This document shows, one piece after another, positions 45,756-55,326 of a stretch of DNA of 64,000 nucleotides; positions within the stretch are counted from its first letter, which is position 1; each line of letters begins with the position of its first letter. The translations under genes were made by a program, and so were the position numbers. The notes beneath the pieces were generated by a model. The model worked only from the letters and a program-made list of their open reading frames with translations. It ran no database searches and had not been told where the DNA came from. Origin of the DNA: an uncultured Alphaproteobacteria bacterium (GTDB lineage Bacteria > Pseudomonadota > Alphaproteobacteria > HIMB59 > GCA-002718135); assembly GCA_902595805.1 (NCBI GenBank), contig CACJRM010000004.1, positions 32,234-96,233 of the forward strand, in the 5' to 3' direction.

Positions 45756-47298
45756 ATTAGAAACTATTTTAATTGTAGATTATGGATCACAATATACACA
45801 ATTAATTGCAAGAAGAATCAGAGAGTTAGAAGTCTTCTGTCTTGTGTACCCTTTTAATAAAATTACAAAGAAAATTTTAAATGAAATCAAACCATCGGCA
45901 TTTATATTATCTGGAGGACCTAGATCAGTACTAGACAAAAATGCTCCTAAATTAAATCAAGAAATTTTAAAAATGAAAAAACCAGTTTTAGCAATTTGCT
46001 ATGGTATGCAATTAGTAACAAAAAATTTGAAAGGTGTAGTAAAACGTTCCACGCATAGAGAGTATGGTCACACTATTATAAATATTAAAAAAAAATCACT
46101 TTTATTTAAAGGAATTAAGAAAAAAAAAATCAAAGTATGGATGTCTCATGGAGATAATATCAATAAAATACCAAAACTTTTTTCAATAACTTCTTTATCA
46201 AATAATAAGATTATTTCATCTATTGAAAATTATAAAAATAAAATTTATTGCCTTCAATTTCATCCTGAGGTCTATCATACAGATTTTGGTTCAAAAATAA
46301 TTAATAATTTTGTTTTCAATATTGTAAATATAAAAAATAAATTCAAAATTCAAAAATTTATTGAAAATAAAGTATCAGAATTAAAAAATGAAATTAAGAA
46401 TAAAAAAATAATCTGTGGTTTATCTGGAGGTGTAGATTCCACAGTTACTGCATATTTATTAAGCAAAGCCATTAACAAAAATCTATATTGTATTTTTGTT
46501 GATCACGGTCTTCTAAGAAAAAATGAAGCTAACGAAGTGTCAAAAATATTTTCCAAAAAATTTGGCAAAAACTTTACTAAAATAAATGCTTCTAATATTT
46601 TTTTAAAAAATTTAAAAAATGTTTCTGATCCTGAGAAAAAAAGAAAAATTATTGGCAAAACATTTATAGATGTTTTTGATAAAGCAGCTAAAAAAATAAC
46701 AAATGTAGATTATTTGGGGCAGGGGACTCTTTATCCTGATATTATAGAAAGTATTCCATTTTTTGGAGGTCCAACAGCTAAAATAAAAAGTCATCATAAT
46801 GTTGGGGGCTTACCAAAAAAAATGAAATTAAAAATTGTGGAGCCATTAAGAGAATTATTTAAAGATGAGGTAAGAAATGTTGGAAAGCAATTAAAAATAG
46901 ATAAACATTTACTTTTAAGACATCCTTTTCCAGGTCCAGGTTTAGCAATCCGAATACCTGGGGTAGTTGATAAAAAAAAGATCTTAATTCTTCAAGAGGC
47001 AGATCATATTTTTATTGAGTATCTAAAAGAGAAAAATCTTTATAATAAAATTTGGCAAGCTTTTGTTGTTCTTTTACCAGTAAAATCAGTAGGTGTTATG
47101 GGCGATGAAAGAACATACAATTACTCTGTTTCACTTAGAGCTATTACTTCAGTGGATGGAATGACAGCGGATTTTTATATGTTTTCAAATAATCAACTTA
47201 AAGAAATATCCTCTCGAATAATTAATAATGTTAAAGGCATTAACAGAGTATTATATGACTTTACTTCTAAACCTCCTGGAACAATAGAATGGGAGTAA
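45745..47298 (+). CDS. guaA: GMP synthase (glutamine-hydrolysing)
   Basis: Converts XMP to GMP. 517 residues: a class I glutamine amidotransferase domain with Cys85 (AICYGMQ), His173 and Glu175, then the ATP-pyrophosphatase domain with SGGVDS at 227-232 and a C-terminal dimerisation domain ending PPGTIEWE, the invariant GuaA C-terminus. The gene is noticeably more AT- and Lys-rich than most, typical of this genome. Confidence 0.96.
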   Translation: MKSKLETILIVDYGSQYTQLIARRIRELEVFCLVYPFNKITKKILNEIKPSAFILSGGPRSVLDKNAPKLNQEILKMKKPVLAICYGMQLVTKNLKGVVKRSTHREYGHTIINIKKKSLLFKGIKKKKIKVWMSHGDNINKIPKLFSITSLSNNKIISSIENYKNKIYCLQFHPEVYHTDFGSKIINNFVFNIVNIKNKFKIQKFIENKVSELKNEIKNKKIICGLSGGVDSTVTAYLLSKAINKNLYCIFVDHGLLRKNEANEVSKIFSKKFGKNFTKINASNIFLKNLKNVSDPEKKRKIIGKTFIDVFDKAAKKITNVDYLGQGTLYPDIIESIPFFGGPTAKIKSHHNVGGLPKKMKLKIVEPLRELFKDEVRNVGKQLKIDKHLLLRHPFPGPGLAIRIPGVVDKKKILILQEADHIFIEYLKEKNLYNKIWQAFVVLLPVKSVGVMGDERTYNYSVSLRAITSVDGMTADFYMFSNNQLKEISSRIINNVKGINRVLYDFTSKPPGTIEWE

Positions 47299-47301
47299 AA
47301 G

Positions 47302-47631
47302 TTAATCTAAAATTTTAAATATTTTTCTGTTCAGTGAAGATAATAGTTGATCTAAATTTTCATATTTTTTATTTTGGTTTTTAGATTTTAAATTATAAAA
47401 GATTTTTCTTTTTTTTCTCTCAAGTGATTTGTTTAGTACGCATTCTGGAGCTGCTAGACTATGTTTAAATATATAAAAAAACGCATTATTTTTATTAAAA
47501 TCAATAGCATAGTCTTTCCATTCTCCATTAGAAACTCCCTTAGAATAAAGATTTAGGATTTTGGCGAGTTCATCTTTGGAAAAGTAGAGATTGTGATTGT
47601 TAGTTGAAGCACTAGATGTTACTAAGCCCAT
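47302..47631 (-). CDS. DUF2794 protein
   Basis: 109 residues. The central block FSKDELAKILNLYSKGVSNGEWKDYAIDF matches DUF2794, a small family confined to alphaproteobacteria. The C-terminal 45 residues are Lys/Asn-rich. No function is known. It stands alone on the minus strand between guaA and the thioredoxin-like gene. Confidence 0.8.
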   Translation of the reverse strand: MGLVTSSASTNNHNLYFSKDELAKILNLYSKGVSNGEWKDYAIDFNKNNAFFYIFKHSLAAPECVLNKSLERKKRKIFYNLKSKNQNKKYENLDQLLSSLNRKIFKILD

Positions 47632-47655
47632 GAATTAAGAATATAACATAAATTT

Positions 47656-48207
47656 ATGCCTGTAAATGCTCCAAATGATAATTTAGATGTATTAGCACCA
47701 TCATTTAATCTTAAAAATATTGATGATGAAATGGTATCCTTAGATAATGCAAAAGGGTTAAATGGTACTGTTATTGTTTTTATATGTAATCATTGTCCAT
47801 ACGTTAAAGCAATTGCAAGTAGATTAAAAAAAGATGCTGATGATTTACTAGAGCACTCAATAAATACAATTGCCATTATGTCTAATGACGTAATTAACTA
47901 TCCAGATGATTCATATGATAATATGAAAATTTTCTCTGATAAATATAACTTTAATTTTCCGTATCTTTATGATGAAACACAAGAAGTGGCAAAAAATTAT
48001 AATGCTGTTTGTACTCCAGATTTTTTTGGTTTTGATAAAGATCTTAAATTAAAATATAGAGGTAGAATAGACTCAGGTGTAATGAATGCAAATCAAAATT
48101 CAAATATTGAAAGAGATCTTTTTAATGCAATGATTAAAATCAAAAATGAGGGAATAGGTCCAACTAATCAAATGAATAGTATTGGTTGTTCAATAAAGTG
48201 GAAATAG
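47656..48207 (+). CDS. thioredoxin-like (AhpC/TSA-type) protein
   Basis: 183-residue redoxin fold. The motif ICNHCPYVKAI (about 39-49) resembles the active-site loop but places a Cys-Asn-His-Cys-Pro pair instead of CxxC with Gly-Pro; YDETQEVAKNYNAVCTPDFFGFD contains a resolving-type cysteine and the cis-Pro. There is no signal peptide, so it is cytosolic. Related proteins are annotated as thioredoxin family or redoxin; the partner is unknown. It starts a run with the TPR protein, the BamB-like gene and der. Confidence 0.82.
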   Translation: MPVNAPNDNLDVLAPSFNLKNIDDEMVSLDNAKGLNGTVIVFICNHCPYVKAIASRLKKDADDLLEHSINTIAIMSNDVINYPDDSYDNMKIFSDKYNFNFPYLYDETQEVAKNYNAVCTPDFFGFDKDLKLKYRGRIDSGVMNANQNSNIERDLFNAMIKIKNEGIGPTNQMNSIGCSIKWK

Positions 48208-48208
48208 T

Positions 48209-48871
48209 ATGAGTGAGGAGAATAAAAATAATAGTTTATTAAAAAAAATACAAAATTTTATTTTTAAAAACTACATACAATTAATAATTTCATTAGTAAT
48301 TTTGTTAATTATATTTATTGGTTTCCAAATTTATAATTATTTTAAAATTCAAGATATTAAAAACTCTAGTATAAGTTTTTTTGATATTATCCAAGATGAT
48401 CAAAATGATTTAAGTAGTTTAGAAAACCTAATTGATGATGATAATGTTTTTTCTATTTTATCAAAATTAAAATTAATTCAGCAAAATAATGAAAATAATA
48501 ACTTTAGCTACTCTAATGAATTGTATAAAGAAATATTAACTTCATCAGATTTAGATGATTTGTATAAATCGGCTATCGCTGCAAATGCCTCATACACAAT
48601 GATTAATGCATCTTATGAAGAAAATACTAATAATTATTTAAATGATATATCAATTTATATAAATAATATTAATGATGAGTTGGATAGTTATTTTTCTATT
48701 AAAAAAGAATTAGAATATTTATTAATCATTACAGAAATTGATCTAAATAAATCTGAATATAGTAATTCAAAAGCTTTGGATAAATATAATGAAATATTTA
48801 ATTCAAGCTTAGTTTCTGCCTCTACAAAAGAAAGAGTGAAAAAGATTCATGAGTTTCAGCTTTATAAATAA
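48209..48871 (+). CDS. membrane-anchored TPR-like protein (YfgM/TPR_21 type)
   Basis: 220 residues: a short cytoplasmic N-terminus, one transmembrane helix (about 25-45) and a periplasmic helical domain rich in Asn/Asp/Ser. Sequence conservation is weak; the assignment to the YfgM-like family comes from this architecture and from the order TPR protein-BamB-like-der, which is conserved in proteobacteria. YfgM interacts with the Sec translocon and periplasmic chaperones. The 3' end overlaps the next gene by 23 nt. Confidence 0.7.
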   Translation: MSEENKNNSLLKKIQNFIFKNYIQLIISLVILLIIFIGFQIYNYFKIQDIKNSSISFFDIIQDDQNDLSSLENLIDDDNVFSILSKLKLIQQNNENNNFSYSNELYKEILTSSDLDDLYKSAIAANASYTMINASYEENTNNYLNDISIYINNINDELDSYFSIKKELEYLLIITEIDLNKSEYSNSKALDKYNEIFNSSLVSASTKERVKKIHEFQLYK

Positions 48872-50093
48872 AATATCGCTATATCTATCTTTCATATTTA
48901 TTATTTCATGTCAGGATACGATTTCATCATTAAGAAATGATAAAAATATAGTTTCTCAAGATTATACCTTTCAATTAGAAACAGAAGAATTTTTAGATTT
49001 TAATTTTCTTGAACAGTATGCAGATAACGTAATTGATAACTATACATACAAAGCATCTGATTATAATTTTTTAGATAAAGATCAAGTTGTATTAAAAATT
49101 AATAACTATGAAGCAAAATATAACAATAATGAACCGATAAATGTCATATATCTCGATGAAAGTATTTATTCATACAGTAAAGATGGGGAACTTCTAAAGT
49201 TTGATTTAAATAATGGAAAGTTGATTGAAAGAATTAACATTGATTTTGATCAAGAAAAAAAAGTACCTATATCTTTTTCTCTTTATGATAATGATTTTAT
49301 TATTGCTTTTAAATCAGGAGAAGTTGTTAGAATTAACAAATTAGGTCAAGTTATTTGGTTATTTAAAAATGAAGATTTATTAAATACTCCAGTCAAAATA
49401 TTTAATGAATATCTAATAATATTGTACCAAGACAATATAGTTTTCTTATCAATTTTAAGCGGAGATATAATTTATGAGCAATCTTTTAAATCAAGTAATA
49501 TAATTCAATCATCGGGAGGTAAGATTGAAAACTATTTTAATATTGTTTTTTTTATACTCCCTAATAGTGAATTCAATTCTTTAGATACGTATTTGTTTGA
49601 AGAACATAGATTAAATTTTGACAATATTGAACTTAATACTTCTCTTAATAATTTAAAAGATCAAATACACCTATACAAAAATTTTTTAGTCTATTTTGAT
49701 GATGGAAATATTATTCATACTTACGATATAAATAAAGACAAGTTTGTATTAGTTGATTTTGTAATAAAAAATTCGTCTTCAGCTATATTATTTAATAATT
49801 CACTAATTTCTAAAAATGAAAATTTTATTGAATTCTATAATATTAAGAATGGAAATTTATTCTCAAGCATCAATATCAACAAAATATTAAATAAAAAATC
49901 AAAAATAATAAATTCTATAATCATAAATAAAAATATGCATTTATTTACAGATAATGGTGAAATAATTATTTTTGATCAAAATCTTGAAATTCAAGAAACG
50001 GTTAATCTTAAAATTAAGAATATTAATAAAGTTTATAACTATCAAAATAAAATTTTTATAAGTACTGCAAAAGGTATTACTTACATTTATTAA
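48849..50093 (+). CDS. bamB: BamB-like outer-membrane assembly lipoprotein
   Basis: 414 residues. A lipoprotein signal ends at Cys21 (FIISC). The rest is a predicted eight-bladed PQQ-type beta-propeller, with repeated units such as IYSYSKDGELLKFDLNNGKL and VVRINKLGQVIWLFKNED. Sequence is heavily diverged and Asn/Ile-rich. BamB helps the BAM complex insert outer-membrane proteins. Position just before der supports it; a different propeller lipoprotein is possible. Confidence 0.75.
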   Translation: MSFSFINKISLYLSFIFIISCQDTISSLRNDKNIVSQDYTFQLETEEFLDFNFLEQYADNVIDNYTYKASDYNFLDKDQVVLKINNYEAKYNNNEPINVIYLDESIYSYSKDGELLKFDLNNGKLIERINIDFDQEKKVPISFSLYDNDFIIAFKSGEVVRINKLGQVIWLFKNEDLLNTPVKIFNEYLIILYQDNIVFLSILSGDIIYEQSFKSSNIIQSSGGKIENYFNIVFFILPNSEFNSLDTYLFEEHRLNFDNIELNTSLNNLKDQIHLYKNFLVYFDDGNIIHTYDINKDKFVLVDFVIKNSSSAILFNNSLISKNENFIEFYNIKNGNLFSSININKILNKKSKIINSIIINKNMHLFTDNGEIIIFDQNLEIQETVNLKIKNINKVYNYQNKIFISTAKGITYIY

Positions 50094-50094
50094 A

Positions 50095-51384
50095 ATGAAT
50101 ATATTAATTTTAGGTATGCCAAATGTAGGCAAAACATCACTTTATAATTTAATTACAAATAAAAATAATAATATAATTCATGATACAATTGGTACAACAA
50201 GAGATTGGCATGTATCACCTCTTAAATTAAATAGTAATATTAATGTATATGATACGCCAGGAATAATTAATCAAAAAAATTTAGTAACAAAGAGTATCAT
50301 TAACATAATAAGGAAAATAGATATTTTTGTTTATGTTATTGACTATAAAGAAGAGAATTACTTTATAGATAAACAATTAATAAATGAATTAAGAAAATTT
50401 AATAAGGATATTTTAGTTATTATTAATAAAGATGATAATTTTAAACAAGATAAAAAAATTGACAGCCTTGGTATAAAGAATATTTTTTTTATTTCATGTT
50501 CACATAATGTAGGCATTGATGTCTTTTTAGAATTTTTATTAAAATATGATGCTAAAGATAATAAGTTAACAAAATATGATTTTTCATTAGGTTTATTTGG
50601 TAAAACAAATGTAGGGAAAAGTACTCTTTTAAATAAATTAGTAGGATTTGAGAGATCAATTGTTAGTAATCAACCAAAAACTACAACTGATATTGTTTCT
50701 TCTTCATATAAATTTAAAGGTAATACATATTCAATTAAAGACACTGCAGGTTTAATAAAAAAAAATAAAATTGATAAAAATAGTCTTGATTTTTATGTCA
50801 CCAAAAAAACTTTATCGATTATCAATGAAATTAATTTAAATATTTTCCTTATTGATATTGAACAAGGTTTTGATACTCAATCTAAAAAAATATTTAATTT
50901 AATATATCAAAAATCTAATATTTTATTATTTATAATTAATAAAACTGATTTAGTAAAAAAAAATAAAAAGAAGATAATTAGTGAATTAATAAAGAATATT
51001 AATTATGAATTTTCTCAATCAAAAAATATAATTATTATTCCAATTTCAACATTAAATAATAAAGATATATTATTTTTAAAAAATAAGATTCGTGAACTTA
51101 TTTTAGAATTAAATAAAAATGTATCAACATCGCAAATTAATAAATGGTTAAATCATGTTGTTGAAAATAATTCTCACCCAAGAATAAATGGAAAAGAAGT
51201 AAAATTCAAATATGGCACTCAGGTTTCAAAAAATCCTTTAACAATTAAAATTTTTTCAAACTTTTCTAAAGAAATATCTAATTCATATAAAAGATATTTG
51301 CTTAATAATTTTTATAATTACTTTAAAATTAAAAGTAGAAATTTAAAAATTTTATTTTCTAAATCTAAGAATCCTTATGATTAG
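50095..51384 (+). CDS. der: ribosome assembly GTPase Der (EngA)
   Basis: Double-GTPase acting in 50S subunit maturation. 429 residues, somewhat shorter than usual. The first G domain has GMPNVGKT (7-14) and DTPG (53-56); the second has GKTNVGKS (169-176), DTAGL and NKTD. The C-terminal KH-like domain spans about 345-429. The linker between G domains is very short. It starts one base after the BamB-like stop. Confidence 0.94.
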   Translation: MNILILGMPNVGKTSLYNLITNKNNNIIHDTIGTTRDWHVSPLKLNSNINVYDTPGIINQKNLVTKSIINIIRKIDIFVYVIDYKEENYFIDKQLINELRKFNKDILVIINKDDNFKQDKKIDSLGIKNIFFISCSHNVGIDVFLEFLLKYDAKDNKLTKYDFSLGLFGKTNVGKSTLLNKLVGFERSIVSNQPKTTTDIVSSSYKFKGNTYSIKDTAGLIKKNKIDKNSLDFYVTKKTLSIINEINLNIFLIDIEQGFDTQSKKIFNLIYQKSNILLFIINKTDLVKKNKKKIISELIKNINYEFSQSKNIIIIPISTLNNKDILFLKNKIRELILELNKNVSTSQINKWLNHVVENNSHPRINGKEVKFKYGTQVSKNPLTIKIFSNFSKEISNSYKRYLLNNFYNYFKIKSRNLKILFSKSKNPYD

Positions 51385-51387
51385 TAA

Positions 51388-51933
51388 TTATTGATCTGTA
51401 TTCGTATAACTATCAATAATATTATTATTATATTCAGAAATTTGATTGAGAATATTTGAATTTTCTACAAAAAATAAATGAAAATTTTTCATTATTTCAA
51501 AATCATTATTATCAGTTAAATACAATACACTACTGTAAATTATATATGAAAATAGAATGCCATACAAAGTTCCAAAAAATTTATCAAATATTACTCCTAA
51601 AATTTGTTTATCTAAGTCACTATTTAAAAATTTTCTTATTCTTTTTAATAAAAATAAACTAATTAAAAAAATTATTGGTATTGAAATGATTATACTTATA
51701 ATACTAACAAATTGTTCAAATCTTTGTAAAAAATTAATATTTAATAGTTGTTCACTTAAAAAATTTGAAAGATATTCATAGCTATATATGGTTACAAATA
51801 CAGAACCAACCCATGTTAATAGCCCTAATATAGAATTAATAAATCCTTTCCAGAAACTAAAAATAATAATTACTGCAGTTAAGATTAATACAACATAATC
51901 GAAAAATATTAATTCAAAGTTTAAAAAAGTCAT
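51388..51933 (-). CDS. CvpA-family membrane protein
   Basis: 181 residues with four predicted transmembrane helices in the first 130 (FDYVVLILTAVIIIFSFWKGFINSILGLLTWVGS is the CvpA signature region), followed by a hydrophilic tail. CvpA is required for colicin V production in E. coli and for envelope stress tolerance elsewhere; its molecular role is unsettled. The start overlaps the MMPL gene's stop by 4 nt. Confidence 0.82.
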   Translation of the reverse strand: MTFLNFELIFFDYVVLILTAVIIIFSFWKGFINSILGLLTWVGSVFVTIYSYEYLSNFLSEQLLNINFLQRFEQFVSIISIIISIPIIFLISLFLLKRIRKFLNSDLDKQILGVIFDKFFGTLYGILFSYIIYSSVLYLTDNNDFEIMKNFHLFFVENSNILNQISEYNNNIIDSYTNTDQ

Positions 51934-54281
51934 TTTTGATATTTCAATATTGATGGTAAAGTAATTAGCACTCCTATCATAGCAAATATCATTGCTAAGC
52001 TAGTAAATAGACCAAAATAAACTGTAGGAACAAAGTTTGATAGACAAAGAGTAAGGAAACCAGCAGTGATTGCAATAGATGTAATTAAAACCGCATTACC
52101 TACTGTTAAATGTGTTTTTTCAATCATTTCACTATGATTTATACCTAACTTCATATTTTCCTTGTAACGATAAATATAATGTATTGTGTTATCAACTGCT
52201 ATACCGATAGATATTGCTGCAATCGTAATTGTCATTATATCAAGTGGTATTTTGAGCAATCCAATTATACCTAAAATAAAAGTTGATGCTAAAATATTTG
52301 GAATTATTCCTATTATACTTAATTTAAAGGATCTAAATAATATTACAAACATTATAAAAATTGCTAAAATTACAAAACCTAACGATTTAATTTGTGAGCT
52401 AAATAAAGATTTTAGCATGTTGTTATACAATACTAATAAGCCATTAACTTTAAACTCTTCCAAGTTATTGAATTCATTTAATAAATAAGAATTAATTTCA
52501 TTTATAAGATCACTTCTTTTAATATCTTTAGAATCTTTAACTCTTGTAGATATTTTTATCATGTTATTTTCAACATTAAGATATGGGTCTATTAAATCAG
52601 TTTTATAATCAATAGGTATTTCATTATGCAATACTGATAATTCAAACATTGATAGATCAGTTTTATTTATTTTATTTGCAATATCTATAAGTGAATAAAT
52701 TGATGTAACTTTTCCAATTTCTATTCTACTTTCTAAATATTGATGAACAGCTTTAATTGTTTCAATTTTTTCATTTGTAAACCAAATATTATTTTCATCT
52801 CCAAAAAGATCATCTGAGAAAAAATCATCTTCAATTTCTAAATCATCTTCTTCTTCAACTTTTATTGTTGTATCAATTATTTGATCATCATTTTTGAATT
52901 TAAGAATAACGTCTAATGGTGTAGTTCCACCTAAATTATTATCAATAAGATACATTCCTTTATAAATTTCTGTATTTTTTTTAAAATATTTTACAAATGA
53001 GTTTTCAACATTCAGATTGCTAATTCCATATAGAGATATGAAGAATATTAGAGTGTTCAATCCAAGAATATACTTACTATTCTTATATGCAAAAGGATAG
53101 AAAGATTTTAAAAAACTCAAATTTAGAGAATAGTTTTTTTCCTCCTTTGAAAAGAAAGAAATAATTAGAGGTAAGATTAAAAATGATGAAATTAAAACTA
53201 TAAATAATGCTACTATCATTATAATTCCAAAATCAATTACAGGTTTAATATCTGATATTACTAGAGATACAAAAGCAACAATTGTAGTGAGAAAAGTATA
53301 AAAACAAGGCCAAAACATCATCCTAAAATTTTCTAAGATTTTAATATCTCTTTGTAAAAAATTATTCATTATGTGAACATTCATAGATATAGATAAAACA
53401 AACATTAATGATAAGAAGTTTGCTGAAACAGCTGTAATTTCAAAATTAATAAAACCAGCTAAACCCATTGACAAATAAACTGCACTAATTGAAGTAAATA
53501 AAATGGCAAATACCCATTTGACTCTTCTAAAAATTAAGAAAAGAATTAAAATTATAATTAAAAGAACAGTTAAACTGAATATTAAAATATCATTCTTTAC
53601 ATAAGCAATAACATCGCTTGATATCATTTCTACTCCACCTAAATAGTATGTATAATTTTGATTGCTATTAATAATAATATTTCTTATTTTTTTAATTAAT
53701 TCGTTTCTTTCTTTATCTATTTCTGTTTTTATTTTGTAATATTTTCCCTGAGATAGGTATAAATTTTTATTTTTTTTAAGATCAATTGCTTTACTGTTTT
53801 CATTAAGAAAAATTATAATAGAAGTTATATTTTTTCCCTCATTAATAATTTGATCACTGTAGATAGGACTTTTTGAAAACTCATTTAGAACATCTTCAAT
53901 TTTTAAATTTGTATCTAATATTGTTTCATAATTATCATTTGCTAAATCTAAAAGATCAGTGTTATTTAAAAGAAGAATAGGGGCTTTATTAATATTAAAA
54001 ACAGAATAAACCTCTGGCAAATCAGATAATTTTTCACTTATCTTTTCTATTTCAGCTAGTAATAATCTATCTATTTCATTATTGCCATTTACTGCAATTA
54101 CAAGACTATTTTTTGTAGGAAATAGATCTTGATAATAAGAGAAGTATTTAAAATCTTCATCATTCTGTGAAACTAAACTATCAGAAGATGCATCAATTCT
54201 AAAATCTTTTATATATAAGCTAGAAAAAAACAAAGATAAGATAAAAATTATTAGTAAAATAAATTTTAATTGTTTACTCAT
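51930..54281 (-). CDS. MMPL/RND-superfamily transporter (HpnN-like)
   Basis: 783 residues from the ATG at 54281, which overlaps the alr stop by eight bases; a further in-frame ATG at 54305 is less likely. Layout: TM1 (about 4-22), periplasmic domain, five TM helices (about 215-380), a second periplasmic domain and five more TM helices at the C-terminus. Motifs SISMNVHIMNNF and AISIGIAVDNTIHY carry the polar residues of proton transfer. An acidic insert near residues 470-495 (many Asp/Glu) is unusual. Relatives move hopanoids or other lipids to the outer membrane. No hopanoid gene is in view. Confidence 0.83.
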   Translation of the reverse strand: MSKQLKFILLIIFILSLFFSSLYIKDFRIDASSDSLVSQNDEDFKYFSYYQDLFPTKNSLVIAVNGNNEIDRLLLAEIEKISEKLSDLPEVYSVFNINKAPILLLNNTDLLDLANDNYETILDTNLKIEDVLNEFSKSPIYSDQIINEGKNITSIIIFLNENSKAIDLKKNKNLYLSQGKYYKIKTEIDKERNELIKKIRNIIINSNQNYTYYLGGVEMISSDVIAYVKNDILIFSLTVLLIIILILFLIFRRVKWVFAILFTSISAVYLSMGLAGFINFEITAVSANFLSLMFVLSISMNVHIMNNFLQRDIKILENFRMMFWPCFYTFLTTIVAFVSLVISDIKPVIDFGIIMIVALFIVLISSFLILPLIISFFSKEEKNYSLNLSFLKSFYPFAYKNSKYILGLNTLIFFISLYGISNLNVENSFVKYFKKNTEIYKGMYLIDNNLGGTTPLDVILKFKNDDQIIDTTIKVEEEDDLEIEDDFFSDDLFGDENNIWFTNEKIETIKAVHQYLESRIEIGKVTSIYSLIDIANKINKTDLSMFELSVLHNEIPIDYKTDLIDPYLNVENNMIKISTRVKDSKDIKRSDLINEINSYLLNEFNNLEEFKVNGLLVLYNNMLKSLFSSQIKSLGFVILAIFIMFVILFRSFKLSIIGIIPNILASTFILGIIGLLKIPLDIMTITIAAISIGIAVDNTIHYIYRYKENMKLGINHSEMIEKTHLTVGNAVLITSIAITAGFLTLCLSNFVPTVYFGLFTSLAMIFAMIGVLITLPSILKYQK

Positions 54282-55326
54282 AATTTCTATACACTCTATT
54301 GCCAATAGAAGTTAAAATTTCGTATGAAATAGTTTTGCATCTTTTAGCAAATTTATTTACTCTGTATTCTTCATTAATAATATCTACGTACATTCCTACT
54401 TTTAAATCATGACTAGATTTTGTTATATCTATAGTAAATGAATCCATTGAAATCCTACCTATAATTTTATATCTATCTTTTTTAAAATAAACAAAACCTT
54501 TATTACTTAATAATCTAGGTACACCATCTTCGTAGCCAAGACCAATTATTGCTACTTTTGTTTTATTTTTTGTTTTGTATGTACGATTATATCCAATATA
54601 TTGATTTTTTTGTAATTCTTTAATTTGTATAATCTTTCCTTTAAAACTGATTACATTTTTAATTTTTTTTTCTAATTTTTTATTTTCATAACAACCATAA
54701 ATACCTATTCCAGGTCTAACCATATTATATAAATATGTTTTATCTAGAATTGAGCCATGTGCATTAGCTAAACTAAAAATTACACCTTTAGGTTTTTGAT
54801 TAATAAAAGTATTAAAAAGTTTTTTTTGTTTAATGTTGTATTTTATCTTGTATTCATCAGAACTTGACAAATGACTTATTACTAACTTAATATTTCTATT
54901 TGTAAGATCTAACATTTTCACATCTTTAGATGAAATACCTAATCTATTTATGCCTGTATCTATATGAATAGCATAATCTATCTTAGCATTCTTTATTCTG
55001 TTATATTCTTCAATTGTATTTATTACAGGTATTAAATTTGCATTAGTGAATTTAATCAGTTTATAATTTTGTAATCCATTAAGAACATATATTTTTATTA
55101 ATTTATTTTTATTATTTAATCTTATTCCTTCATTTAATGTAGCAACAAAAAAATGTTTACAACCTTGATTTATTAAAAGATTATAAACTCTCCTATCTCC
55201 TAAACCGTATGCATTAGCTTTAATTGTTGGAGCTACTATTAGGTTCTTTTTTAGTTTTTTAAAAAAATTGTAATTATAAATTAAATTTTTTGTATTTATA
55301 TTTAGAATGCCACTTTCGTTAATCAC
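54274..55326 (-). CDS. alr: alanine racemase
   Basis: PLP enzyme making D-alanine for peptidoglycan. 350 residues. The PLP lysine is Lys36 (APTIKANAYGLG), the second catalytic base Tyr lies in QYIGYNRTY, and RPGIGIYGC and GRISMDSFTID are further marks. It starts with GTG overlapping the dnaB TGA by four bases. Co-transcription dnaB-alr is common in alphaproteobacteria. Confidence 0.94.
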   Translation of the reverse strand: MINESGILNINTKNLIYNYNFFKKLKKNLIVAPTIKANAYGLGDRRVYNLLINQGCKHFFVATLNEGIRLNNKNKLIKIYVLNGLQNYKLIKFTNANLIPVINTIEEYNRIKNAKIDYAIHIDTGINRLGISSKDVKMLDLTNRNIKLVISHLSSSDEYKIKYNIKQKKLFNTFINQKPKGVIFSLANAHGSILDKTYLYNMVRPGIGIYGCYENKKLEKKIKNVISFKGKIIQIKELQKNQYIGYNRTYKTKNKTKVAIIGLGYEDGVPRLLSNKGFVYFKKDRYKIIGRISMDSFTIDITKSSHDLKVGMYVDIINEEYRVNKFAKRCKTISYEILTSIGNRVYRNYE

